A stretch of DNA of 64,000 bases from Membranipora membranacea. Its lineage: Eukaryota > Bryozoa > Gymnolaemata > Cheilostomatida > Membraniporidae. Each line of letters opens with the position of its first letter. Positions within the stretch are counted from its first letter, which is position 1. The stretch lies in assembly GCA_914767715.1 (NCBI GenBank), contig OU612069.1, forward strand, positions 22,069,387-22,133,386, in the 5' to 3' direction. Under the pieces are notes generated by a model. That model was given only the letters and a program-made list of their open reading frames with translations. It did not search any database and was not told the DNA's origin. Below, piece by piece: positions 22,077 to 34,655 of this stretch. The translations under genes were made by a program, and so were the position numbers.

Positions 22077-25000
22077 TCATTCTTGGATTGAATGTGTTGT
22101 CATCATTTGCCCATCTTCCTGGTAATTTGCATTTGTTACTGGTATGAAGTTGTGCTCTCTCTGCTCTCTGAAACAAACAAAACATTTACCTCGTGTAACT
22201 CTTTGACCCATTTTTTTATCACAAGGCTTTTGGAAGTGCATCCTATTTGAATGATTAATTCAAGGTCATAAACGTAGTATTTCTTAAAAATTGTTGAAAG
22301 ATGCCCCATTTTCTACCCCTTGATCTGATCTCTACGGCATTACAGTACATTTAACTAAATAGCACCTCCGCTTGCAGAACTTGGGATAGACCCCAGTTAG
22401 TACACAGATCAGCAGAGATAATGCTGCAAGCACTGAGCATCCAATTATTACGTTTTGTTTTTCGCTATGACATGCATCCGTTGAAGATTTTCCATATCCT
22501 GCAATCGTTGTTGTGAAGTTTTGACCAACATGCCTGCCATTGGTTGTTTTTGAGAACATGTCAAGATAATCTACCTTAACAGTTGTTACAATCGTATCAT
22601 GTTGTTCCACTGCACTCAAATAAAGAATTAAAGAGTTATTGACATCTGTTGAAGTGCTCTGGTCAATTTCTGATAAAACAGTTGCACTATTCCCTGACTG
22701 ACCAATACTTAGGAAAGGAGAAGTTATTGCTGCTAAATTTCTAACACTTGAGGTGCCCGTTTCGGCAGATGTTGAAGATGTGGCGATGGTTGGAACCGAC
22801 CTCGGTGATGTATGCTGAGTAGAGAGTGCTGTAAAATCACAATAACCTACATTGTGCATGCTGCAGCCTATTAAAAAATATCAGATCTGTAGGGTTTTTC
22901 AAAGATACCTTACATCAATAGTTTGGATTCATATACAACAAAACTTTTATCATCATGATCATATACCAAATGATTGATTAAAGTGCCGATCAAAATTTGT
23001 TACCTGCTAAACACAGAGGAGCCATTGACCATTCTCCACTTGGCAGACATGAGGTTAACTCGTATCCTTGGAGATCATATCCACTTTCACACCGTGTTCA
23101 ACAGCTGGTGGGTACCCACAAGTTATTACTGAAGGAAACAACAAATTGTTACTTGGTGTTCAGATGTTTTTGGTACATGTAAAATTTTGAAAGCTGCGCC
23201 GATTTTGTTTGCTCTCTGATGCCAAGATTACTTCCAAAAATGTTTCAACAAACCTTGACATTGTGGAGGTAATGACCAGTGTCCGTCCTCAAGACATATA
23301 CTGCGGTTAGACCCATTCATTGTGAACCCATGGCATGGCCTATGGCATATATACTCAGCCGTGTCGTTGAAGTAGTGCCCTGTTACAATTTGATTGCTGT
23401 TTGATATTTGGTATGGTAAACCACAATGGATAGCTACAAATAGAGAATTAACCCCTTCATACACAATGCCAAATTCTACAAATTGCAAAAAAAGGTAATG
23501 CTCTTTGACTATCTGGGTAAGAAGTGCTGTGAATGTGATGCTGTCAAATGTTTTGGATCACACCCATCAAGTGGAGCAGCCATGAAACAAGACCATTTGC
23601 AAGGTGATTCTAGAATAAAAGCCTTAATTTGGAGAATACTCACGTTTGCAATCCGGTACCCCTGACCATTCTCCATTAGGTAAGCATTCAATGAACACTC
23701 TGGGTTGTACCTCATATCCTGATTGGCATCTATACAGTAATTATGTGCCGACAGAATAACTTGATATTCCCGCATTACTAAATTCAGTATTATTTGGTGC
23801 CAAGCCACAACGTATCTCTGTAAACAAATTATCGATTGGTAAATATAATCTAGGATAAATATGAATTCATATACCAAATTCTTGACAAAAAACTATGAAC
23901 CATTTATTCTCTCATCAGACAAACACTGACAGTTTATTTCATCCCTTAACTCAATAGAAAATTTTACAATGTCCTTCAAGAAAGTATAAGACAAAGAAAT
24001 AATTGTCGTTATATCAGATTCCGCTCAGTTTGCAAAGCAATACCTACCATGACAAGATGGAGGGAGAGACCAGTGTCCATTAGCCTGACAGATGCTAACC
24101 TCCTCACCATATATATAATAACCTGGTGAGCACTGGTAAGTAGCTGTATCATTGTAGTAATACCCAGTGACTTTAATCTCGCTGTGCATCACAGAGTATG
24201 GCTCATCGCAATATACGACTAAATAAAATTGAAATCTTATGAATTTCATAAGACATGCAAAAATCCCAAGAAACATTACCAAATGTCCTTTTATTGCAAA
24301 AGAGAGTATGTGTATGTGATATTCCAAATTTTCTGTAGTTGTGATAGCCAAGGAATGCAATAGGAAATGAAACTTGTTCTTAGGTTGGACATTTTGGTGT
24401 GTTTCTTTATGCTGAAGTATTATATTCAGGTTAATTTGACATACGTTCGCAGGTTGGAAGGGTTGTCCAATAACCATCCTCTTGGCACCAAATAGAATCA
24501 TTTCCACGGAGTGCATACCTTCTGTTACAGACGACCTTGACAGTATCATTGAAGAAATGATCATAGCTGCTTATTTCTCTTGAGTCTGAAACAAAGGGAT
24601 GCCAGTCACATGACACCACTTCAAAGAAAAAATTAACAAACATAAATAATACTGCAATTAAGCATTAAAGTTAAAAATAACTAGTGGTTTCCCAAGACAC
24701 ATTCCCAGATGGTTCAAGAAGAAAAAAACATCAAAACATTGACTTGACATTCTATTAAATTTTCCCGGTAACACGAATAAAACAACCTCAAACAGAAAAA
24801 CTGTGTCATTACATTGTTATGATGGCTTGCAAGGTCAGCATCAAGATCCTCGTGTTTCCACTTGCTTTTTTAAAATAGGAAATTTTTTCTCACAATGACT
24901 TTTGGGGAACAAGATTGTTGAATTAATTTTCCAAGCGAGCAGAATTTCCTTTAGATTTTCATGTGGAATGAGGATTTTTTTTCTCGGAATACAGAATTTT

Positions 25001-26749
25001 CAACAAAAGGATGTACTTTCAAATATTTTGCCATACTTTCACATGTTGGCGGAGTTGTCCACTCTCCATCTGTATTGCATCGAGAATATCTTGGCCCATG
25101 CATTTCATATCCATTAGAACATAAATAGCTGACTTTTGCACCGAAGATTGTGCCATTCAGTACTTTTTCGAGGATTTCTGCGTTAATCACACTAGTTTGA
25201 GGGCCACAATCTGCAAGAGGTGAAATAAGAAACAATACTGATCCTGATCCCACAGAAACCTTCACGACGTTGGTCTGACATATTGGAATCACGGCTAGAC
25301 AATCAATGAGCCAAAGCATAAGCATGATGTGGTACTTTCCCTTGATCCCTCACAGACAACAAAAATTACAACATTTGTATGAGCATAAAGCCAGCAACCG
25401 TTTGTGGGACTATATGGTGAAATAATCGTCTGTATTATTTACATTTCAACAATCATTGTTGTCTGAAAGATATTTTACCTTTGCAAGTTGAGTTGTCGGC
25501 ATCAAGATGAAGCGGTGCAGAACAAGTGCAGTAATAAGAAGTACCGGGGTTGATACAGGAATGAGAGCAACCACCATTGTTTCCCGGGCAATCATTCAAC
25601 TCAATATCATAATTATTTGCTTTGTTATCCGAGGGCATATTGAATATTTTTTATATTGGGGGGCTTCTGTGAGTATATCTAAATGAAGAGTTTTGCAACA
25701 AATACAGTCTGCTCTTCTGTTTCAGGCAATTTTTCCTACCAGAATGGTCATAGAGATTTGAAACTTGTAAAGAGACAAGAGAATTCAATTCATTAGATCA
25801 GATATATTCACAGGAGCCCACCAATATCCATAACCTTTACAGACTACACAAAGCCCAATTCAATAATGCTGTTTTATAACGCTAGAAAGTCACAGCATCG
25901 GCCTTAAATTGCATTGATACCAAAAATTTTCGAAATTGATGTCACACTCTGATATTGTATATTTCAGAACAGACGTGTCATCATCAGATAGATCTTACAA
26001 TGTTTGCCAAAAAATATGGTCTTATCAGATGTAAAATGGTGCACATACCTGAGCTACAGTAGATAAAGAAATGTTCACTGCTTCCACAATCATGAGTTCC
26101 CCACTGAGAATGAGAGCATTCTGCAAGATTTTTCTCGACCCCAAAACAAATAACATCATCCAGCAAAAAGTCTAAAACATGTAACATAGGTAGGTATTGA
26201 GAGTCACCCAAACAAGCAAAGTGGTTGGAAAGACGTGCTATGCTAGGGTTATATAGAGAAGTCAGTTTCATTCTTATTTCAGTTTAGCTGACCACTTAAA
26301 CCCTATGGATCAATACTTATAATATTTGATGTCTCCTGAGGGTGCACATTCTTATGAAGACATATTACAACTCCATCAATAAGGCTTATGTTACTACTGA
26401 TTCAGGTTAAATGTGTGCTAATGACTTGGAACCCAAAGATGAACAGCAATTTTATTGACTGTTTCACGGTTGTGCTGTATGGCTTTTCTCAATATTGTGC
26501 ACCTCCCAAGTCATTATGAGCATGAGTTGATGGTATTTCAAGAACTAAATTTTTTTATGAATTTCAAGTATTTTAAGTATTCCGAGAGTTGCAATCTCAG
26601 AGTAACAAGAGGGGTTAATTTGCTCAGCGCACAACATTCTAGCCATTTTAATATTATCATTGGGAAGTTCCATCTATTTACAGGTACTTTCCCTGAAGGT
26701 TTTGTAATATATCCACAAGTTCAAGATGGAAGTGCGACAACCCGGCCCC

Positions 26750-27310
26750 GTCCAAACTTGGTTCGAGCCAAACTTAGCCCCAAATATGAAACTTGGCACC
26801 ATGTAATGATACTTGGTCCAAAATACTAAAACTTAGCCCCAAATATGAAACTTGGCCCCATATTACTTAAACTTGGCCCCAAATATAAATCTTGGCCCAT
26901 GTATTCAAACATGGCATCAATAAGTAAAACTTGGTCCCATGTTATGAAGCTTGGTCCCGAATAGTAAAACTTGGGCCCAAATACAAAACTTGGCCCCAAG
27001 TAGTAAAACTTTGCCCCATGTAATGAAACTTGGTCCCAATTAGTAAAACTTGGTCCCAATTAATAAAACTCGGCCCCAATTAGTAAAATCTGTCCCCTAT
27101 AAGTCAAACTTGGCCCCAAGTATAATACTTGGTCCCATGTAATAAAACTTGGCCCCAATTAGTATATCTTAGCCCCAAAGACCAAAACCTGGCCCCATCT
27201 AATGAAACTTGGCCTCATTCAGTATAACCTAGCCCCAATTAGTAAACCTTGGCCCAAATTTGAAACTTGGCCCCCATGTACTGACACTTGGCCCCAATTA
27301 GTAAAATATC
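26750..27310 (+). repeat. Minisatellite, ~20-bp unit, about 25-30 copies
   Basis: The unit is close to TTGGTCCCAATTAGTAAAAC with variation (AAATATGAAAC, CATGTAATGAAAC). It lies in the SRCR region of receptor paralog 1, where the missing SRCR exon would be expected. Confidence 0.9.
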
Positions 27311-27324
27311 AAAGTCAATAACCA

Positions 27325-27460
27325 AGTTTGGCTCGGGCCAAGGCTGGCTAAAGCCAAGGTTGGCTCGGGCTAAGTTTGGCTCGGGCCAAGTTTTGCTTGG
27401 GCTAATTTTGGCTATGGCTAAGTTTGGCTCGGGTCTAGTTTGGCTCAGGCAAAGTTGTCG
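27325..27460 (+). repeat. Minisatellite, ~18-bp unit
   Basis: Repeats of TTGGCTCGGGCCAAG and close variants, about 8 units, directly next to the 20-bp array and sharing its GGCCAAG/CTTGGCC word in inverted orientation. Confidence 0.8.
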
Positions 27461-28300
27461 GGGAGTCATTCAAGATACATCATATTTGGACAAGAAATTC
27501 TTTTTGTGTAAGGTAGTGAAAGGTTTATCACTTGATTTCGCTACTACAGTCCAAAATACACAGTAAATAGGCTGACTTTGATGCACGTTATTGCAAGCCA
27601 TTTCTTGCACTCATAACAGTAGTTCATTGATAGAATTGCCAGTGTTTCCAGTACAAAACAATCATACATATGACACTATACCTTCCGTTGTAATAAACCT
27701 GTAAAACTCCTCGATAGTCTACGCCTCCATCAGTGAGCTTAACATCACCATTCTGTGAATAACCAAACAGTGACTCTTAAGCTTATGAGAATGACATGAA
27801 ATCAACATCGAAACTGAGCAAGTAAATGTGAAATGTGTGTTTAATACAGTGATTTTGCATCCTTGTAAGCCTGCACTTTGTGATCTGTGTGATCGGACTA
27901 TTAGGGCTGTCCCTTAATTGACAAGGTAGACTGCTCCTCAGAGGTTGATGTTATGGCTACTTTGATGTCAATTTGCATGCATGGCATAGGAGGTATCACT
28001 TACTCATTTGAAGGGTCTGTAATTCACTGAAGAGGCAAAAGCATAAACTGTATAACAGTAGGCAGGACACCATTAACATCATATGTTATGCACTTTGTAA
28101 TGAAATTCTGGGATTCAATCTACCACAGAATTCAAAGGTTTTAACACCACCTTAGGGGGTGCTAGGGCAAACAAAATTGTAATAAGTTTCAATGATGAAT
28201 GAATAGAGGAGAGAAGTTCAAATATACTTACATGTGGCCGTACTGCTTTACCCTGATCCATTACCAAGGTAATAACAAAAAGTAGCAGATGCCCTCTCAT

Positions 28301-30044
28301 AGTTTGCTCACGCAGTTAGAGTCACTCAATAGAGTGGTGGTCAGACACTGTACCGTAGATGTCTCAGTTCAGTGAATAAAAATTTGTTGTGCGTGTCTGA
28401 TCCAGTACATAAATCAAAATGAGCAGAATCGTGACAGCATACTTCAACGGTTCTGCTTTTTACATTAACATGCAATGTTATCTTTCATTTTATTTCATCA
28501 TTGTTTATATGGCATATTAATATTGATTGATGACATCTGTCAACATGTTTTCATACTCATCATTCAATTAACGAGCATCAACTAATATTATTTACAGATC
28601 TTGCTGCTGTTCTATACTGATAGCACCAGTCACAGCCAGGGTCTCTTTACTGACAGCAGTAAAACTTGATCGAACAGGAATAACCTAAAAAAAAACTTGA
28701 ATATGGGACAAATCCAAACAGATCAGTGCATGACATCAACAATAATGATTTGAGGAAATACTTTCAAACTGTATAACCTTGCCATATGTGTTTTGCAAAT
28801 TCTACAAATTATACTTGAGTTTTGCAACAGCATGTCCACATACAGCCTACATCGGTAGCTGTTAACTTGATAATATGTTGAGCAAGCATATGAATTACAC
28901 CAATTAAATTATACATAAAAATTATCAGATTTTGAAAAAGTTGGTTCTATTAAAGGTTTGTATTGGGAGGGAATGACTCAACAATAAGTTAAGCCTCTGG
29001 CAATCTTCATTATGTCATAGGTTTGCAGCTCGAGCCACACTCAATCCTCATCACTACAACTCTCAATCATATTAAATAATTTTTCTTAGGCCAAGGGGTA
29101 AATGGCAGGCATAATTTTATGCTTTGTACTGAAGAGAAAAACCGGTATTACTCAATTTAATGTCACATAATCACTGGTGTGCTGAAAGCTATCAAGATAA
29201 GCTGCGACTCTATGTATATGACAAAGGGTTCACTACTCAATAATATGCCAATGAAATGAGATATCTAAAATTCAGCTCTCAAGACTTTCAGGTCAAATTG
29301 ATACCAAATTTTTTTCAAGTTAATACCTACCACCAAGTGTGACTATATTTTACAATGTTTTGATAGTACATATCACCTTTATGATAACGAGGCAATAAAA
29401 AACCTGTATTTGCATTACGCTTACAGACAACCATAATAATATAATTAGATTTTTGATAAGTTTATGCTGCCTCATTTGGAACAGCACTTAGATGAAGACT
29501 TCTCTCAAGACATTAAACGTAAGTAAGTTATCAAGGTTATTAAGGTATCAATCTATCTCAGACCTTGTGGGATGCACAAAGACACAATTAATGCGAAGAG
29601 AAAAGATAAGAACAGAGTGGCAGTTTATTATTTGTTTAAATCTCTAATTATTGGTAGAGTATAAAGCTTATAATAAATTTCAACCATAAGCGATGTAAAA
29701 TAAAAAAAAACCAAATGGGCGCTGAGTGAAACCTGAAAGACAGTTCAGATCTATGTCAGATCAGAAATTTTCAATTCCGGAAAAATTAGGTTTTCAAAAT
29801 GTGCCAGTTGGCACAGTTGAGGCGCTTAAACTAATACTTACTCAATAATATTGTACAATAAACAATTTCAGAAAGGATTCAATTTGTGGATATTCATTAG
29901 GTACTACAAGCACAATATAAAAGATAATGGTATTAAATGGGTTCGGTACTACCCTTCACAATATATGCGATCATCTTATTTGATAAAAAATATTAATAGA
30001 TAGCATTAGACGTACTATGCTGAACAATTTCTCAATTCTGCGTA
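28301..30044. other. Intergenic between receptor paralogs 1 and 2
   Basis: Upstream DNA of paralog 1 (minus strand) and downstream DNA of paralog 2. It should hold the promoter of paralog 1, but I see no convincing element. AT-rich with no exons. Confidence 0.4.
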
Positions 30045-30857
30045 TCATTGCTTGAATGAATAAGTTGTCATCATTTGCCCATCTGTTTCATACAGCGCGT
30101 TTGAAACAGGTACAAAGTTGTGCTCTCTCTGTCCTCTGAAACAAACAATTGGAATAAACATTAGTGTTGTATTTTATAACTCAAAAGCAAATAATCTATC
30201 AGGAAGATTAATTAAAACACGCAAAGCCTGCAACTATCATCATAAACAGCAAAACAAAGCTGCAGCATTTTAATGCAAAAAAATTTGTTTCTTACAAAAT
30301 AAGAAACTTTTCTTTAACTTATACCTCACCTTCCCTTTCCAAACTCGACATATACCAAGGTAAGTATCATGGTAAGTAGAGAGAATGCAGCAAAAATTGA
30401 GCAACCAATGATAACAATTCTCTTGCTGGGTGGTGTTGTTGTGTCTTTCTCCTCCTCTGACTTGTTTGACGGAAAGTTATGGATGACCTGCTGACTAGGT
30501 TTGAGGGTATTGGTGTCGATTATTGGGACTGTTTGCTCCTGTGGAAACAGACTTTGTTTGTCAGATGATTCAATGGTGTTGTTCAGCGCTGAACCAGTAG
30601 CATAACTGAGAGCAGAATCATTTACTGGGGTTATCACAGCTGGTCCATCTGCTTTCACCTCAGATGAAACTCTGTGAGTAGATATTGACTGATCAGAGCC
30701 ATCTGGTTGTGAAGAATCAATAGTGTTGCTATCGGCGAGTGTTGTGATGTTAAAGTTGTCTATCGATGTGGAAGCCTTCTGGACAGCTAGTGATGGTTTT
30801 ATGCTGACAGTGTTAGTGTTGGTGACTGTCAGTCTTGGTGATGCACTCACTACAACA

Positions 30858-30925
30858 TATAATATATGTACAATATATATTATATATATATGTATGTATA
30901 TGTATATATATATATGTATATTTGT
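30858..30925. repeat. TA/TG microsatellite
   Basis: AT-dinucleotide-rich run with TATATA and TATGTATATG blocks, just upstream (minus strand) of the stalk exon of paralog 2. Confidence 0.85.
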
Positions 30926-31499
30926 TGATCAAATAATTTGGAGCTATGAGACCATGCCCAACAAACAAATGGAAAAAGATATCAAGTGATTTGCATATGG
31001 GTTATTGTCATTGGATGAAACTTTTATGGAATTTATAATACAAGAGCTGGAGGTATATATTTATAGCAATATATTCATGTTTAAAACATGGTAGTTCATG
31101 TTTACTGGGTGTTGCAGAGCGAACCTGGCAATCCAGTTTTATGTTGCATGGAAATGTGAATTGGTTTTTATTGATAGCATCTGTGGTGAATTCAAGTTTA
31201 ACCCACCTGCTAGACACAATGGAGTCTCAGTCCAATTCCCACTTGCTTCACAAGAAATGACATCATTTCCTATTAAATCATATTCATTTTCACACTCATA
31301 CTTGACTGTCGATGTCACCTCATACCCTTTGATCCCTTTTGGATGTCCATGTTCAACAACAGGTGGATACCCACAAGAAATCTCTGAAAAACACTGTACT
31401 GTGTGAGCTTTACGATACACCATGCTTCTAAGAAAGACTAGAGTATGATGAAGGAAATAAGAAACAGTTGTAGAGGATTTTGAGGAGGTTACCCTAAGG

Positions 31500-31730
31500 C
31501 GGCGATACCCGCCACTGTAACCACGCTCATTGCCTATTTATACTGGGTACGCCGACTCTCTAAAACGAGTACGTCGACTCTATCTTCCTGGAAATATATC
31601 AAATATGCCGACTCTATCTGCCTGTGAATATACCGAGTACGACGACTCTATCTGAGTGGGAAGGTAACGATTACGTCGACTCTATCTGAGGGGGAAGGTA
31701 ACGAGTACGCCGACTCTATCTGGGCCGGGA
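31500..31730. repeat. Minisatellite, ~33-bp degenerate unit
   Basis: About six units, each centred on GAGTACGCCGACTCTATCTG followed by a G-rich spacer with GGGAAGGTAAC. It is notably richer in CpG than its surroundings and lies in an intron of paralog 2. Confidence 0.8.
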
Positions 31731-31759
31731 ATATAATTGACCTGACTTTGGGGGGGGGG

Positions 31760-31905
31760 GATATTGACAAACTATTAACTTATTTATCCTGCAATATAAA
31801 TTGGGAAGGGAAGGAATATAGACAAACTATTAACATATTTATAGGGCAAGATAAATTGGGGAGGGAAGGGATATGGACAATCTATTAACATACTTATCCG
31901 TTGAG
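31760..31905. repeat. Minisatellite, ~57-bp unit, about 2.5 copies
   Basis: The unit contains GACAAACTATTAAC, TATTTATC and ATAAATTGGG with AGGGAAGGGATAT. It follows the CpG-richer array directly. Confidence 0.7.
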
Positions 31906-31994
31906 GCAGTATAATTAATGGGAGGGGAGGGGTATAGATATAATAAATAACCAAATGGGGGGAAGGGAATGGCTCTAAGTTACAACTATCTTTG

Positions 31995-32097
31995 CTAGAT
32001 AGTGGGAGGAACTGGACTGGGAGGAGCTGGACTGGGAGGAAATGGACTGGGAGGAACTGGACTGGGAGGAACTGAACTGGGAGGAACTGGACTGGGA
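31995..32097 (+). repeat. Minisatellite, 15-bp unit, about 7 copies
   Basis: Unit GGGAGGAACTGGACT, so it reads as a Gly/Leu/Thr-rich repeat in one open frame. There is no reason to think it is translated. Same intron as the two arrays before it. Confidence 0.9.
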
Positions 32098-34596
32098 ATC
32101 AGGTCAATGGATGCAGTGGTGCAATGGGGTTTTCACTTAGCCTCCACCTACTACCCAAGGGAGGCTACAGTCCAACAACAGAGTACAAACAAGGCAACAT
32201 TATGTCAAGGCAGGGAGGTCTGCCAGCAGGCAGAACTCAAGAAACATACTACTTCGGTTGGTTGAATTCAGTATGGCACTTTATTGGTGATCTGTTTACT
32301 ACTTTAGAAATATGAGGTGTTGCTTCTTAGGCTGCTGGATACTAACTGAAAACTTATTCCACTGGTGTTTAGTTATAAAAGCATAGTAGGTCATGTGATA
32401 CTAAATGTGGAAGTTTTCCATGGAAAATTCCATAGATCGCTTGTAATAGTTAAAACAAGAAATGTTACTAAACTGATGACATGGGCAGACAACTAATCAT
32501 AATAAGAAAGCATGTAAAATAAAATTTTAAATGTTCAGCTGTGGTGGAAAATCCACCACACAGTGTGCAGTTTTTTAGCTGCTGATGAATCCAAACAATG
32601 CAGATGCAAACAGAAATCATCATTTCCAGTATAAAGCTCCTAATATGCTTTATATCATGATCAATTTAAGTTATCCTGTTGAAATTACTGAACAATCCCT
32701 GACACTCTGGAGGCATTGACCAGTGTCCGTCTTCCTGGCACACACTAAAGTCTGACCCACTCATGATGAACCCAGTATGACATGTATACTCAGCTGTATC
32801 ATTGTAATGGTGACCTGTCACAGATCTATGGCTGTTCAGAACATTGAAAGGGCCTCCACAGTAGACTCATGAAAGCACAAAAGGGTAAAGTTCGATGACA
32901 GCAAGGTGTATTCTAGCCAGAATCATTTCATGATATAGAACACAATTCATCTACATATGCTCTCAACTCTTACTCCTTTTATGTTCCAAAAGAACATTTA
33001 TGATCGAATAAATAATTTAGAAGATAGAAAACAGCCAAAACATTGTCAAATGTTGATATGGATTCAGGTCGCTAGTCTAAGTTGAGGGTTATTTTTTTGT
33101 TAGATTACTTACCCTGAATATGTTAAAACAACCTATTTCTAATTTTCGATAAGGTATAAGGATGAGAATATCCTTGCAAAATATGAATGATTGATGTTAC
33201 ACTCACTTATACATTTAGGAAGTTTTGACCATTTTCCATTGATATCACATTCAATAAAGCCCTGAGGTTCTGCCTTGAATCCAGGTTGACATTCATACTG
33301 TAGTACCTCACCAACAGAGAAGTTTATCCTGTTAGTGGCGTATAGATGTGGGTCATCTGGTGCAACTCCGCAGCAGGTTTCTTGAGAATAAGTAAAACTG
33401 CTTTTTGCCAATTTGAACGAAGACATTCTATTAAAATGAATTAAAACTTTGGCTTGCAGAGTAAGTTGTAGCATGAAACCTCAGTATGTGACGGGTAAAA
33501 TGATATAATTCAGCCCTCATGTTTTTCAAGCAGATGTGCGACAGCGTAACTTTCTTGTAGCTATTATAAACACATACCATGACAGGCAGGAGGGATCGAC
33601 CAGTGTCCGTTGGCTTGGCAGATGCTTACTTCATGACCTTGTAGGTAGAATCCAGGTGAGCAGCGGTAAGTAGCTGTATCATTATAGTAATGTCCTGTGA
33701 CTTCTATTTCACTGTGGATTACTGCATATGGTTGATCGCAATAATACAACTGAGGTAACGAAACGAATATCAGTGACAAGGAGAGAAATTGGGTATTATT
33801 TGCTTGTCTTTCAATACACTTAATTCTATTTACCGCACACCATCTCTGGGCAAGGCGGTGAAATATTTTGGTGCAGGTGAGTTTTTTGTTTGTTTATTCA
33901 TTCAATATCAGTGCAATGAAAGGCAATGAAACCTCATGTTTGACAATTGAAATCAGCAACACCTCACTTTAAGATTATTAGAACAATTGTCTACTGTTAA
34001 ACCACAAGTTGGCAGTCCCTGCAACCACCCAGTCAGTATCTTTTTCCTCGGTCAGTTATAGCTATGAGATTTGAATTGGCAGTGGTTTGTTGTTGAAGGT
34101 GCTTCATCCTTGAGAGCTGATTTCCTCTCTAGGCAGTACATTAAGGAATTACTCAAAAATTGAATTGGTTGTATAAGAATATATATGATAGAAGAATTGT
34201 AGGTTACCTTCACATGAGGGCTGTGTTGTCCAATTGCCAGTCTCTGTGCAGAGAATAGAAGCACTGCCATGGATGACATGCCTTCTGTTACAAATGTATG
34301 TTACATTGTCATTGAAAAAGAATTCGTCCCGAATAATCCTTGAATTTGACACATAAGGTGGCGGGCCACAAGGTATCTCTGCAAACATACAGTTCTAATG
34401 GCCAAATATGTTAACGAATTATATTATAATTTAATTTACAGAATTATCTGTTTTCAATTTTCTTACACTATATATTGATTCTACACTAGTTGTTATATCA
34501 AGATGTTGCAGTATATTGAAATTGGTTAGGAGCGCAAGTTATAAGTACCTGATCTGAATGACACACTCTCACATGTATAAGAATTACAGACTTGAA

Positions 34597-34655
34597 ATTT
34601 CTTGTAAGGCATTGTCCTTTTAATAAAATTTTATTAAAAGGACCATACAAGAAAT
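34597..34655. repeat. Perfect 30-bp palindrome with outer arms
   Basis: Positions 34614-34643 are a perfect palindrome centred on AAAATTTT, with GTCCTTTTAATAAAA as half-site. The outer segments ATTTCTTGTA (34597-34606) and TACAAGAAAT (34646-34655) are also reverse complements. It lies where paralog 2 lacks its EGF and first CCP exons. Confidence 0.85.

Larger units (their letters stand above)
22077..28300 (-). pseudogene. SRCR-EGF-CCP membrane receptor paralog 1, broken
   Basis: Exons in transcript order: 28232-28300 (ATG and hydrophobic signal MRGHLLLFVITLVM), 27682-27752 (SRCR start), 26049-26171 (SRCR end, with CFGVEKNLAECSH), 25479-25619 (EGF, six Cys), CCP exons 25037-25210, 24445-24618, 24048-24218, 23644-23817, 23254-23433 and 23004-23128, then 22366-22828 (Ser/Thr-rich stalk and membrane helix) and 22077-22167 (tail, stop at 22077). 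Exon order and phases mirror the intact gene at 36723-44087. Lesions: the middle SRCR exon (with VCDD and VCRNLG in the paralogs) is absent, and joining its neighbours gives an early stop. CCP4 has an in-frame TAA at 23741-23743. CCP6 is 125 bp instead of 177 and shifts frame to a stop at 23055-23057. The last donor is GTGCTA, a weak form. Confidence 0.8.

Noticed and set aside
24025-24564. 179-residue minus-strand open frame read as one protein
   Set aside because: It is an intron read-through joining parts of two CCP exons in different frames; only the exons at 24048-24218 and 24445-24618 are real.
26826-27469. Open frames with repeated Gly-Pro-Ser-Phe and Pro-Asn-Leu-Ala motifs
   Set aside because: They are translations of the 20-bp and 18-bp minisatellites and lie inside a receptor intron.
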